Assembly (NCBI GenBank): GCA_946902875.1
Contig: OX336343.1
Coordinates: 20,693,596 to 20,757,595, forward strand
Direction: 5' to 3'
Length of the DNA: 64,000 nt
Origin: Nematopogon swammerdamellus
Lineage: Eukaryota; Arthropoda; Insecta; Lepidoptera; Adelidae
Below the pieces are notes generated by a model. The model searched no databases and was not told the origin of the DNA. It worked only from the letters and a program-made list of their open reading frames with translations. A program made the position numbers and the translations under genes. Numbering within the stretch: the stretch's first letter is position 1; every line of letters starts with the position of its first letter. Positions 21,657-31,919 of this stretch are shown here, one piece after another.

Positions 21657-21945
21657 CACAGATTACTTAATAGTTACTTCGTAACAGATAAATCACTCCA
21701 TAGAAAATGTTCCTACCTTCGGGCTTTAATAGCCTACTCTTTCACAACGCCAATCGCTGCGTGCGAAAATGTACCTTAACGATCGAGTGTAAAGTGGTTA
21801 TTGCTTTGCAGCTGCGCGCACTTGCGTGGGCGAGCGTCTATGTATACTTCGCGCGGCAGACGAATTTCTACTGAAAAAGACCGCCGGCGGCCCGTCGGGC
21901 GGTAGGTAGTTAGCGCGCGCAAGTACATAGAGTGCGTGAGGCCTG
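21657..21945 (+). mobile_element. E289 element, copy 1
   Basis: Starts CACAGATTACTTAATAG, ends GTGCGTGAGGCCTG, 289 bases, with target duplication CTGCAGG on both sides (21650-21656, 21946-21952). It has no terminal inverted repeat and no A tail. The minus frame (from GRPHALYVLARANYLPPDG) is open but repeat-derived. Confidence 0.85.
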
Positions 21946-21952
21946 CTGCAGG

Positions 21953-22383
21953 TATGAAACAAAAGGTTTTTTTTTAGATTTTCACTTCGCATTGACGGCA
22001 TTATAAGAGCTGTTTAATAGAGGCCCATTCTTATACAGGTTAAGGTTCTTCAGTGACTTTACAATAGCGTTAGTAAGTGCTATATGGATATGGGTGGGAC
22101 AAGAGCTCTACAGTAAGTGACGCGTTATATTAATCCAATATGGCACTTTAAGATCTATAAAACCTGCCGTTAGCACCAGAGGAATCACGATAATTACGGT
22201 TTCGTCACAAGTTTCACAAATTATGACCTACATTTATGCGGAAAAAAGGAAAGATCTGACGAAAGCGGAATCTGATGGACGTGTACTGAATCAATTTGTT
22301 TGTTGGGACCTGACGGATTGAGGGTAACACCATTATTAATTTATTATACGTACTTGATCTAGTAGCAGGTTAGGTTCGGTAAA
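21953..22383. other. No gene recognised
   Basis: At 22238-22290 the phrase GACGAAAGCGGAATCTGA is the reverse of one at 37985-38020, a minor dispersed repeat. Nothing else stands out. Confidence 0.35.
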
Positions 22384-23168
22384 ATGAAGCGGGGGAACGT
22401 TGCTTCGTTCCGTGGGACAACAATATGACAGGCCCAATTTTTTAGATTTACCCAGTCGGCTATAATTTGAACAACCTAGTAAGAGTAGTAAACAAAGTGC
22501 GGCGGTACTTCACGTCGGGCCAAAAACTGACGCTGTATAAAACACAGGTTAGGTCCTGGTTGGAGTACTGCTCGCACTTGTGGGACGGCTCAGCTAAATA
22601 CCAGCTTGCGCCGCTAGACTCAATCCAGCGTCGTGCCGTGCGACTGGTGGGTGACCCTGCGGTGTCCCGCGACTTAGAACCACTGCAACTCCGTAGGGAC
22701 GTCGGCTCCCTAAGTGTGTTCTATTTTCTATTTCATGGGGAGTGTTCGGAGGAGCTGTTTAACGCGATTCCGCCCTCCCCATTCCACCTCCGCACCACGC
22801 GTACTGGGCAGGGGATGCACCCCTACTCAATCCAACCAACTCAATCTTTTATTCACAGAACCGGGAAAATGTGGAACGCACTCCCTGCCCATCTATTTCC
22901 TCCCAAGTACTGCCTGGGGTTCTTCAAAATGGGCGTGAAAAGGCTCCTGTCAGGCCGGCATGGCATTCGCAATTCCCGTGCATCACAGAATGTCCATGGG
23001 CATCGTTTGACACTGACTTGTAGGTGAAACGATGCCACATGTCGCGCTATCCATAAAAAAAAGAAAAAATGAAGCGGGGTAACGCTGGTTCGTTCCGTGG
23101 GACAACAATATGACAGGCCCAATTGATTTGATTTACCCAGTCGGCTATAATTTGAAGAACCTAATAAG
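22384..23168 (+). repeat. ~99-bp direct repeats bracketing a LINE
   Basis: 22384-22483 and 23070-23168 align nearly end to end (TGAAGCGGGG...TGGGACAACAATATGACAGG...CAGTCGGCTATAATTTGAA) with about eight differences. The LINE-A copy fills the gap exactly, its A tract touching the right repeat. Confidence 0.85.
22484..23069 (+). pseudogene. LINE-A reverse transcriptase C-terminus, open
   Basis: A frame open to 23027 reads YKTQVRSWLEYCSHLWDG, LDSIQRRAVRLVGDP, LEPLQLRRDVGSLSVFYFLF HGECSEELF and TGKMWNALPAHLF. This is the thumb/C-terminal part of a CR1/jockey-like LINE reverse transcriptase, after the catalytic motifs. It is 5'-truncated, yet about 180 codons lack a stop, which hints at a young copy. 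The 3' end reads GCGCTATCCATAAAAAAAA. Confidence 0.85.
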
Positions 23169-23230
23169 GGGAAAAGGGACCTACAGTTTTACACCGACTC
23201 TGAACGGCGAAGCAGCAGGTGTAGGTATGC
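23135..23230 (-). mobile_element. S2 SINE fragment
   Basis: Reverse S2: CCCAGTCGGCTATAATTTG, then GGGACCTACAGTTTTACACC and GCAGCAGGTGTAGGTATGC. Its first part is duplicated on the far side of the LINE. Confidence 0.75.
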
Positions 23231-23812
23231 TCCTTACAAAAATACCTCCTCCGTTCTGTCATCCGAAAGGGAGCCGAGTGTCCTACCTAATAAATAAAGC
23301 GAACAATCTGTAACTATCTTGTCTGCGCCGTCATTATTCTATGTTCGCTTATAAGTAGAGAACTACTCGTTCGATTCGCGCGTGGTTTTCACTGATTTAT
23401 TCTGTCACATCAAAGTATGATAATAACAATTCGACAAAGCGAAGCCACAGGAACACGTAGTCCTCAATGATGTTTTAAAGGTATAGATTCAGCGTTCTAT
23501 ACAATATTGGAGGATAATTTGGTATTAAATAGAAAACATTGCCATCTAGCGGTAAACTAACGCAACGCTTTGTGAAGTAGTATGCTTGGCAAGGACCGCG
23601 CTGTTGAAGTAGAAATTAGAAGTAGATTTGTAGGAAACTACGATCGACGCGCCTGCGCTCGTCGAGCGTGCGAGCGTGCGACTGACAGGCCGTCAACCAG
23701 AGGTGTCGCGCTGACCGCAAAAGTCCAAACCCGGCATTTAAAAGTGCGGTCCTAATAGGACCGCGCGCACTGTGACCGCACTGCTTTCCCTTACCCGGCG
23801 TCCCCGGCATTC
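23231..23812. other. No gene; GC-rich patch
   Basis: 23630-23810 is GC-rich with GTGACCGCAC words also found around 26360-26440; possibly a divergent repeat pair. No coding frame. Confidence 0.35.
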
Positions 23813-24150
23813 GAATTATGACCAAAACAAAAGTTCATGTGACAGATGGATAGATCTCACCCAGATCTGAAGTTTGAGTACCAACACGATGGGTCTAGCA
23901 CCAGTGGTTCTGGAGTTATGACCAAAACAAAAGTTCATGTGACAGATGGATAGATCTCACCGAGACCTGAAGTTTGAGTACCAACACGATGGGTCTAGCA
24001 CCAGTGGTTCTCGAGTTATGACCAAAACAAAAGTTCACATGACAGATGGATAGATCTCACCGAGACCTGAAGTTTGAGTACCAACACGATGCGTCCTAGC
24101 ACCAGTGGTTCTTGAGTTATGGCCAAAACAAAAGTTCATGACGAAGTTTC
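23813..24150. repeat. 100-bp tandem repeat, 3.3 copies
   Basis: Unit starts at ATGACCAAAACAAAAGTTCA; starts recur near 23819, 23919, 24019 and 24120. Copies differ by a few bases (CCAGATCT/CGAGACCT). Confidence 0.9.
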
Positions 24151-25205
24151 GTCAAAAAATCCTAAGCCTTCTAGTTCTCACAGAAAACGGGATGGAACGG
24201 AACCCTCTTCACGCGAGCTCGACTCGAACTTGACCACTTTCCCATGATATTAAATACATATTTGCCCATGATATAAAAAAAAAAAATTTCAAGACAAACC
24301 TTTTTTTAGGTAACACAATTTAGTAATAAGTAATAACTAATAAGTAATGAATTATGTTTTATTAATCGCTTTAATTAATCTACTCTATAAAATACAGAAC
24401 TATAATAACGAACTGGTCATTTTTAGTCCCGTCGCAAAATGCGAAAAAAGGGACCCTTATGGGATCGCTCTGGTGTCTGTCTGTCTGTCGGTCACACGCA
24501 GATATCTCCGGACCTACTGAACCGATTTCGATGAAACTAACGCCAAATTACGTATAATTTTTGCCGCTAGATATTTTATATATAAGTTTGTCTAATAGTC
24601 TTGTGGAAAGTATAGGGTACCCCAAAATGTGAACGAAAAATTAATTTTGTTTTTTTAAATAAATCAAGTTTCATGTCATTCTATAGGTATTGTTAAGGCA
24701 ATTTCAAAAATATACCTATAACTTTGTTATAATCAATAAGTTTGCTTTAACAAATATTTCGCTTATAAGTTGACAAAAAACTGCAGTTTTGTCGCCGAAC
24801 TTTGACTTATTAAGGGTAGTTTGAAAATTATGAAAAAAATAAACTATATAGGCATTCTTATGTAGTTGTGCACAAAACTATTCATTTTGCTCAAAATGTC
24901 ATACATTTTGAGATAAAGTTAAATGTCTGATCAGCCAAAATTTCTATTTTGCGTGTGACTTTTTACTCACCTGCTCAGGCAACCGATAATGCAGCGTTGT
25001 GATTAATAGCCTAAAACTATCCTTAGAAGTGAAAAATTTAACAGTGAAAATTGTATGTAAATCGATAAAGTGGTTCTCGAGTTATAAGAATATTCATATA
25101 TTGACGTACGTTACACGGTGAGTTGACCGTAGAAACTTCGCTTTATTTATTAGGAATTATCTACCAAACGAAACCACTTACTGGCACCTAGGTACGACAG
25201 AAAAA
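24151..25205. other. No gene; simple-repeat fragment
   Basis: A GGTTCCG end lies at 24185-24240. 24434-24570 is a dispersed repeat with TCTGTCTGTCTGTCGGTC and ACCGATTTCGATGAAACTAA. The rest is AT-rich with no frame. Confidence 0.4.
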
Positions 25206-25405
25206 TATATGCTTTGGTCTTACCGGCTACACTGAACTAGACGGAAACAAGAACGATTTACATACCAGAATGTAACAGTAAAATCGACAAGTAAATCAGT
25301 GAAATGAAATTGGTCGTGATAGAAGCGATGATCTCGTCGAATCTACTTACGCCGGCCGTGAAGATTGGATGAAAAGACTTTTGGTCTTAGACCGTCAGTC
25401 ATTCG

Positions 25406-25785
25406 TCAGCCTCGGTAACTCAGTGGTGCAGTCGGTCGACTGTTATTAAGCACAACTGGGCGCGGTCAATACTTAGATAGGTGACCGCTCGACCGTTGAG
25501 GCTGACCGTGGTTCGGATTCCACGTAAAATTGTAAGTCCCTTTCTTTCTTACCTTACTAGGTGGTACAATTTATCCCGCCCGGGTTGGTACCAACACACT
25601 GAATGAAACGTCGGTCGAAACGGCTATGTACATAGTTCGTGTTTTCTGTCCAGTTCAGTGTAGCCGACATGAAATGAAAGGAAGCACTGAAATGGCACCA
25701 AGTTCACCCGGTGTTATGGGCTGACATCACGGATGTTGTAGGTGATGCAGTCAACCGTGTCAGTTACCACACCATTAAAAAAAAA
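25406..25785 (+). mobile_element. S1 SINE, full length
   Basis: TCAGCCTCGGTAACTCAGTGG head, a 5S-like segment (AAGCACAACTGGGCGCGGTC AATACTTAGATAGGTGACCGC), B box GGTTCGGATTCC, central module, tail and A tract. A small reverse S1 fragment lies upstream at 25210-25265. Confidence 0.9.
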
Positions 25786-26978
25786 CTTTGGTCGTGCCGG
25801 TTACATTGAACTGGACAGAAATCACGTGTATGGTGTTGAATTATAAAGCCAGTAGACAAGATGTGGACTGTACGTCTTCTTTCTTTGATTTTCAGCAGAG
25901 TTTTCAAAAGTTTTCCGTAGATTTTTCAGCAGAGTTCAGCAGTCTTGAGGCTTCTTGTTGGTATTATAGAGCGACTTATTGAAGAGAACTGCACGAATGA
26001 ATGAACGTCCCTCGATAGGTTTCCGTAAAGTAGGCAGTTATACAAATTATTTTTACCTATTTGCAATGTGCTTCGACTGACCTTCGTTTAGTTTCCTTCG
26101 CAGATACCAGATATCAGCTGATGTACCAATCCGAATGGGTTAACGCCTACCAGCTACATATGTACACAGTAAGATAAAGGGACGACACAATAGTTTCAAG
26201 TGGAATCCGAACCACTGCCAACTTCAACGGTCGTACGGCCACCCATACAAAGCCTGACCGCACCCTAGTAGAAAATGTAATTAGATGAAAGCGAAACAGC
26301 GGATACGGGACCCTGAACGTGAACATAGTTCACTTGACCACTTTTGTATTGTGTCGACCACAGCTCTGCGGTCACAATGCGGACCTGCGGTCCCTGCCTT
26401 CTTGGTCCGCGGGACCGCAGTGTGACCGCACGGTGCGGTTCTACCCGCGCCGCGCACGCGGGGCCGCTAATTTTTGCCTGGTACGTATTTCCGCGTGACT
26501 GGCGCGGCGCGGGCCAAGTCCGCGGTCCGCGCGACAGCCCTGCCGTCAAATCGAGATCCACCGTTTGGCATATGCCAGTAAGAACCGATCGAGCGTATTT
26601 GATGTGAAATCTATTACACAGTAATATATAAGTCACGGTAGTCCTCACATAAAATTGTCGTGGTATGAAAACTGTTCTAGAAGTTCGTACTATCCATTAT
26701 CCCCGTCAATAGACTCTGTCTGACGGATCTCTGAATATTGTTATCTCTTGGGTTTTTGTGACGTTCTTGGCATAATAAATGAGGCTTCAAGCAATTCAAG
26801 TCTCGATCCTACGTCTCACATTGAACAGAGGTCGAAAAAGACAAATAGGTCACCAGTTTCCATTGTTTGTACAGATGCTTTGATATATTCTTCGTAGATA
26901 CTCACATCGCAAAGCCATAAGACATATCTGATTATTAAAATATTTTTCCTTACAAATCATTATCTTTTTCTCTTGCAG
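25786..26978. other. Upstream/5' intron of the guanylate cyclase gene
   Basis: No exon recognised. 26350-26560 is GC-rich and includes the inverted pair GCGGTCACAATGCGG / CCGCAGTGTGACCGC. The stretch ends in TATCTTTTTCTCTTGCAG, a good splice acceptor, so an upstream noncoding exon should exist outside what I can identify. Confidence 0.4.
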
Positions 26979-26993
26979 ATGCCGAGAATGTGA
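26979..26993 (+). other. 4-codon upstream ORF in the 5' UTR
   Basis: The first bases after the acceptor read ATGCCGAGAATGTGA, encoding MPRM and a stop, 74 bases before the main start codon. Short upstream ORFs of this kind often lower translation of the main ORF; whether this one is translated is unknown. Confidence 0.5.
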
Positions 26994-27067
26994 GGGACTA
27001 ACAAAGAAGCGACTACGAACAAAGCAGTGCGTCGAGATGAAATAAATCGAAACCCGAAACCGTCGCC

Positions 27068-27679
27068 ATGTCCGGGATTAAGAAGCCGAAAAGAACAATA
27101 CACGCCCTGGCGTACTTCTCAGTTGTCTGTGTAATGTACGTCTGTGTGATATTGGCTGAAACAAAAGAGCCTACGTATGACGACACAAACATAACAGAAA
27201 ATATTAACGAAGTTATCGATGAGAATGGTACGAAATCTGGAACAGAAACTGACAAAATGTGCGGAAAACCACATTTCGACAGGGAGAAATTTGTTTATGA
27301 ATTCATTTCTGAACTAAACTCTTCTGTAGAAGATATTGAAAATATGACTTTGACGAAATTGTCAGATGTATCGACGACGACTCAACCCCTGGTTGCTGTT
27401 TCGACTTGTTCGAATTCTATTAAACACGAAGAAATCCGCAACGCTACCGAATTTGACGAGTTGGACAGCATTCATTTGAACAATATCTATACACGAACGA
27501 CGACAAACTTGATCGAGGAGCGTGTGACTGTTGACCAGGTGAGGAACAACGGGTTTAGTCTTCATGAGGTGGTCGGAGACGACTGCGGTGGCATCAAGAA
27601 GTGCACTGTGAAGTTGGCTAATTGGAGGTCCAACGACACAATTACTGTGGGCTTTCTCGGCGCTTATGGCAGCAGTCAG
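27068..27679 (+). CDS. Receptor guanylate cyclase (Gyc76C-like), first coding exon
   Basis: Encodes residues 1-204 of a receptor-type guanylate cyclase, a plasma-membrane enzyme that makes cGMP from GTP. The start codon follows a spliced 5' UTR (acceptor ending 26978). Residues 10-30 (IHALAYFSVVCVMYVCVILA) form a hydrophobic signal sequence. Residues 31-188 are an acidic, poorly conserved spacer with N-glycosylation sequons at N41, N53, N84, N92 and N125; a sixth is N189. Cysteines 173 and 179 precede TITVGFLGAYGSSQ, the first strand of the ANF-receptor (periplasmic-binding-like) ligand domain. The exon is exactly 204 codons (phase 0) and ends CAG/GTATCT. Identity rests on continuity with the exons at 39041 and 55111. 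The subfamily (Gyc76C rather than another receptor cyclase) is my recollection of the LGAxPLAVExVN pattern. The long spacer is unusual and may be lineage-specific. Confidence 0.88.
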
Positions 27680-28264
27680 GTATCTATCCAATCTATCGTA
27701 ATCATTATTATAATTGTCGTCATCATTATCATTAACATCATCACTATCAGCAACGTCATCGTCAAGATCATCAATTAACATATTATTCATTTCTACGGTG
27801 GTTTTGAACGTGGTTGCTTCCAGTCAACCTCGGGCATAATTAATAACCTATAAGCCATAAAAAAAAAAGATTTTAGTTTACCAGTTTCTACATGAGATTT
27901 TTCTTCGCCGGAGTAGAATCCTTCATAGGCGTAGCATGAGCGAAAACTGATAGTAAATTAAAATTCAATTCAATTAAGTATAACATACTAATATATTTAT
28001 TAAGAAATGTGTAACGCTCAAGATGTTCCACTAATTGAAATTAAGAACGCTTGTGCGCAAAATGAGAGGCCTTTGCTGTAATTAATTTAACAAAATTACA
28101 AAGTAATGCGACGAGCGCTAACCGTAAAGTGCCATAGATAGAGTGCCTACTGAGGTAAATATCTCCAATACGTCAAGACTTTTTCCTCATTTTTATATTC
28201 TTGTCTGTACTTAATTAATCTGATTAATTTTGTATTCCATCGTTGGATTTTGGCTGGACAATCT
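27680..28264 (+). other. Start of intron 1
   Basis: The exon 1 frame stays open for 33 more codons into the intron, through an (ATC/ATT)n tract (27695-27775), encoding an Ile/Val-rich run before TAA at 27776. After that it is AT-rich sequence without recognised elements. Intron 1 runs to 39040. Confidence 0.7.
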
Positions 28265-28560
28265 TTATCATCCCCGCCCAAGATCACCTTGGGAGAGAGG
28301 GTAGATGTGGTAGATGTACGGGGTAGTTCTTCAACTTAGTCTTCAGTGGTGAGATCATTGTTTCCTTGTAATTCTTCCAAGAGCCGGTCATAAATTTTGT
28401 CATTATATTGCATGTATGTATAGCAGCTTGTTGTTGTAGAATTTCAATTTTGATATCTGCTTTTAAATCCGAAATGTATTTGTCTATAGATCTGCCAACA
28501 ATTCCTGTAGTTCCAATCACTATTGGTATAATTTTGGCTTTAAAGCTATTGTAAAATAAA
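28265..28560 (-). pseudogene. LINE-D-like C-terminal fragment
   Basis: Minus frame: AKIIPIVIGTTGIVGRSIDK YISDL...LQQQAAIHTCNIMTKFM and a stop after HLPSLPR. It aligns in style with the PIVVSAHGLIAKSLDDHL segment of the LINE-D copies but is a different subfamily. Confidence 0.6.
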
Positions 28561-28640
28561 TTAGTAAATTTTAGTATTTGGTCTAAAATATACCCTTTGC
28601 TCTTTAAATATATTATCCTGAACCTTTATTCAAGACTGAT

Positions 28641-28770
28641 AATAAATCTGTAAGGGATGTTCATGGAGTAAGTTACTTGTACTTTATGAGATATTGCGTT
28701 TGTAGACTCTATGTATAATACTAAAACTAAATTGAAGATTTTTAGAAATCTTTTCTGTATGTATATATTA
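28641..28770 (+). mobile_element. Helitron-like 5' part
   Basis: GATAATAAATCTGTAAGGGA ... GTAGACTCTATGTATAATAC ... TTCTGTATGTATAT: the first third of the intact copy at 43889. Confidence 0.65.
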
Positions 28771-29127
28771 GTCGTCTGTTTCCAGAATGCACCCGATGAC
28801 GGTTATGACGTCACAGCTAGCGGTAGCGTAGACAAAAAAGTCGGATAGACGAATGCTCCCGCCACTAGGTGTTAAACTGAACTGTCGTTACTTCGTATTT
28901 CGGGCATAGAAGTAATATGTACTACCATGTAATAATAATTCTACGTAATTAAGTGATATGACTAGTGAGGCTAGCGCACACGTAAAAATCATATTACTTG
29001 TCCTTTTTTTATTCATATTGGCATTTAAACACAACAAAATGTTAGTAATTAAAACAAATAACACAAAAAAACACAATTAGTACACGCGCGAGGGGTAGGT
29101 AGCGCCGGAATAAAGGTACAGTAGCGG
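28771..29127. other. No gene recognised (intron 1)
   Basis: AT-rich sequence; ends with AAAGGTACA before E289 and its duplication. Confidence 0.4.
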
Positions 29128-29416
29128 CACAGATTACTTAATAGTTACTTCGTAACAGATAAATCACTCCATAGAAAATGTTCCTACCTTCGGGCTTTAA
29201 TAGCCTACTGTTTCACATCGCCAATCGCTGCGTGCGAAAATGTACCTTAACGATCGAGTGTAAAGTGTTTATTGCTTTGCAGCTGCGCGCAGTTGCGTGG
29301 GCGAGCGTCTATGTATACTTCGCGCGGCTGACGAATTTGTACTGAAAAAGACCGCCGGCGGCCCGTCGGGCGATAGGTAGTTAGCGCGCGCAAGTACATA
29401 GAGTGCGTGAGGCCTG
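29128..29416 (+). mobile_element. E289 element, copy 2
   Basis: 289 bases with target duplication GTAGCGG on both sides (29121-29127, 29417-29423). It sits inside a Helitron-like copy. The homologous uninterrupted sequence at 44204-44225 (AAAGGTACGGTGGCGGGCTT) is an empty site that confirms the boundaries. Confidence 0.9.
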
Positions 29417-29422
29417 GTAGCG

Positions 29423-29483
29423 GGCTTACTTAATTTCTTCTTTTTAAATACGAATTTTACGCGAGCGAAGCCGCGGGCAAAAG
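29423..29483 (+). mobile_element. Helitron-like 3' end
   Basis: CTTCTTTTTAAATACGAATT then the hairpin region ACGCGAGCGAAGCCGCGGG and CAAAAGCTA. It belongs to the element split by E289. Confidence 0.65.
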
Positions 29484-29560
29484 CTATTGTAAAATAAATG
29501 AGCAAGTTTTAGTATTTGGTCTCGAATATTATACCCTTTGCTCTTATAATATACTAGCTT

Positions 29561-31334
29561 TTGCCCGCGGCTTCGCTCGCGTGAAATTTTATTTCAAAGG
29601 AAGAAAGTAAGTAACTAAGGGCGAGCTGGGTTCAGGTAAACGATAAACCGTCTCGAAGGAAGTGAGTAACTTTTTGAGGCCGAAGGCGGAGTTGCGTTCA
29701 GGAAGACGATAAACCTTCTCGAAGACAGTAAGTAACTATGGGCGAGGCCGAAGGCCGAGCTGCGTTCAGGAAGAGGACAAACCATCTATAAGAAAGTAAG
29801 TAACAAAGGGCGAGGCCGAAGGCCGAGCTGCGTTCAGGAAGAGGATAACCTTTCCATCTTCAAGAAAGTAAGTAACTATGGGCGAGGCCGAAGGCCGAGC
29901 TTCGTTCAGGATGAGGGTAAACTTTTCGAAGAAAGTAAGTAACAGAGGGCGAGGCCGAAGGCCGAGCTGCGTTCAGGAAAACTGAACCTTCTCGAAGACA
30001 GTAAGTGACTATGGGCGAGGCCGAAGGCCGAGCTGCGTTCAGGAAGAGGATAACATTTTCTAAGAAAGTAAGTAACAGAGGGCGAGGCCGAAGGCCGAGC
30101 TGCGTTCAGGATGACGATAAACTTTTTCGAAGACAGTAAGTAACTATGGGCGAGGCCGAAGGCCGAGCTGCGTTCAGGAAGAGGATAAACCATCTTTAAG
30201 AAGTAAGTAACAAAGGGCGAGGCCGAAGGCCGAGCTGCGTTCAGGAAGAGAATAACCTTTTCGAAGAATGTAAGTAACCGAGGGCGAGTCCGAAGGCCGA
30301 GCTGCGTTCAGGAAGACCATAAATCTTCTAGAAGAAAGTAACTTCTTTGTTACTTACTTTCTTCGAAAAGGTTTATCCTCTTCCTGAACACATCTCGGCC
30401 TTCGGCCTTGCCCATAGTTACTTACTGTCTTCGAGAATTTATCGTCTTCCTGAACGCAGCTCGGCCTTCGGCCTCGCCTATAGTTACTTACTGTCTTCGA
30501 AAAGGTTTATCGTCTTCCTGAACGAAGCTCGGCCCTCGGCCTCGCCCTCTGTTACTTACTTTCTTCGAACAGGTTATCCTCTTCCTGAACGCAGCTCGGC
30601 CTTCGGCCTCGCCCATAGTTACTTACTGTCTTCGAGAAGGTTTATCGTTTTCCTGAACGCAGCTCGGCCTTCGGCCTCGCCCTCTGTTACTTACTTTCTT
30701 CGAAAAGTTTACCCGCATGCTGAATGCAGCTCGGCCTTCGGCCTCGCCCATAGTTACTTACTGTCTTTGAAAAGGTTTATCGTCTTCCTGAACGCAGCTC
30801 GGCCTTCGGCCTCGCCCTCTGTTACTTACTTTCTTCGAAAAGGTTATCCTCTTCCTGAACGCAGCTCGGCCTTCGGCCTCGCCCATAGTTACTTACTATC
30901 TTCGAGAAGGTTTATCGTTTTCCTGAACGCAGCTCCGCCATCAGCCTCGCCCTCTGTTACTTACTTTCTTCGAAAAGTTTACCCTCATCCTGAACGCAGC
31001 TCGGCCTTCGGCCTCGCCCATAATTACTTACTTTCTTCGAAAATGTTATCCTCTTCCTGAACGCAGTTCGGCCTTCGGCCTCGCCCTTTGTTACTTACTT
31101 TCTTAAAGATGGTTTATCCTCTTCCTGAACGCAGCTCAGCCTTCGGCCTCGCCCATAGTTACTTACTGTCTTCTAGAAGGTTTATCGTCTTCCTGAACGC
31201 AACTTCGCCTTCGGCCTCAAAAAGTTACTCACTTTCTTCGAGACGGTTTATCGTTTACCTGAACCCAGCTCGCCCTTAGTTACTTACTTTCTTCCTTTGA
31301 AATACGAATTTCACGCGAGCGAAGCCGCGGGCAA
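29561..31334. mobile_element. 1.8-kb fold-back made of two opposed tandem arrays
   Basis: About 11 units of 62-70 bp in one orientation (to about 30340) face about 14 units in the other. Each unit carries GAGGCCGAAGGCCGAGCTGC and GTTCAGG. In both arms two unit types alternate (spacer CCCATA...ACTGTCTTC versus CCCTCT...ACTTTCTTC), giving a dimer of about 132 bp. Both outer ends are Helitron 3'-end sequence (TTGCCCGCGGCTTCGCTCGC). The repetitive 237-codon frame through the right arm is not a gene. Confidence 0.9.
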
Positions 31335-31388
31335 TTTTTTATCATTACTTATGTCCTCTAGAGGGCGCCATATCCTATAGCCTATAGA

Positions 31389-31436
31389 CGTTGGATGCGT
31401 CTTGACGACCAGCGTACGGTCAAGACGCATCCAACG
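31389..31436. repeat. Hairpin, 18-bp perfect arms
   Basis: CGTTGGATGCGTCTTGAC and its exact complement around a 12-base loop. The flanks are unassigned AT-rich sequence to about 31920, apart from (ACAT)n at 31498-31516. Confidence 0.85.
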
Positions 31437-31919
31437 ATACCTCATTTGTCAAATTATGATAAGTAGTTTCGAAGTTATTATGAGGGAACAGTTGAACATA
31501 CATACATACATACATACCGGTCAAAAACATAACTCTCCTTTTCGCTTCGCCGTAATCGGGTAAAAATAAAAATCTCTTCGCTAATATACCGCGCATACTA
31601 CACTACGTACAATATAATAAACATACGATCAATTAACTTAAATCAAATAGGAACTTCAGATAAATAAATATCCGCTAACATCGACTCGCAATAACACTTT
31701 TACATAGGTCTGCACCTAAAATTAATCAAATAGATACCTAACGAAGTTAACCTACATAATATTATGAATCGAATTAAAATATAAGAAACTCTGCCGAGAC
31801 AATGCATGCACACACACACCGCGCTCGCCAGACCGCATCCCGCGCCGCGTCCCGCGCCTTCGCCGCCGCCGCCGGGATGCCAGTCTCCGCGAGACGCGCT
31901 ACTAACCCCCGCCGCGCCG
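31437..31919. other. No gene; GC-rich patch
   Basis: 31810-31930 is very GC-rich (CGCCGCCGCCGCCGGGATG), flanked by AT-rich sequence. No exon is supportable. Confidence 0.35.

Noticed and set aside
21798..22001. Conserved protein GRPHALYVLARANYLPPDG
   Set aside because: The frame recurs only because E289 recurs; its third copy has a 48-bp deletion and no coding constraint is visible.
25406..25550. Genuine tRNA or 5S rRNA gene
   Set aside because: A and B boxes are present but the intervening part cannot form a tRNA cloverleaf and the 5S part is a fragment; the segment always continues into the SINE body.
27362..27790. 142-codon minus-strand ORF over exon 1
   Set aside because: A shadow of the plus-strand coding exon; it runs into the ATC microsatellite and has no features of its own.
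30347..31060. A 237-codon plus-strand ORF with a repeating FLNAARPSASPSVTYFLR-like motif
   Set aside because: It is the translation of the tandem units of the fold-back array. Units near 66 bp keep the frame by chance, and the opposite arm and strand give similar frames.
29561..31334. CRISPR-like regular array
   Set aside because: Units are contiguous with no unique spacers, arranged as an inverted pair, in an insect genome.
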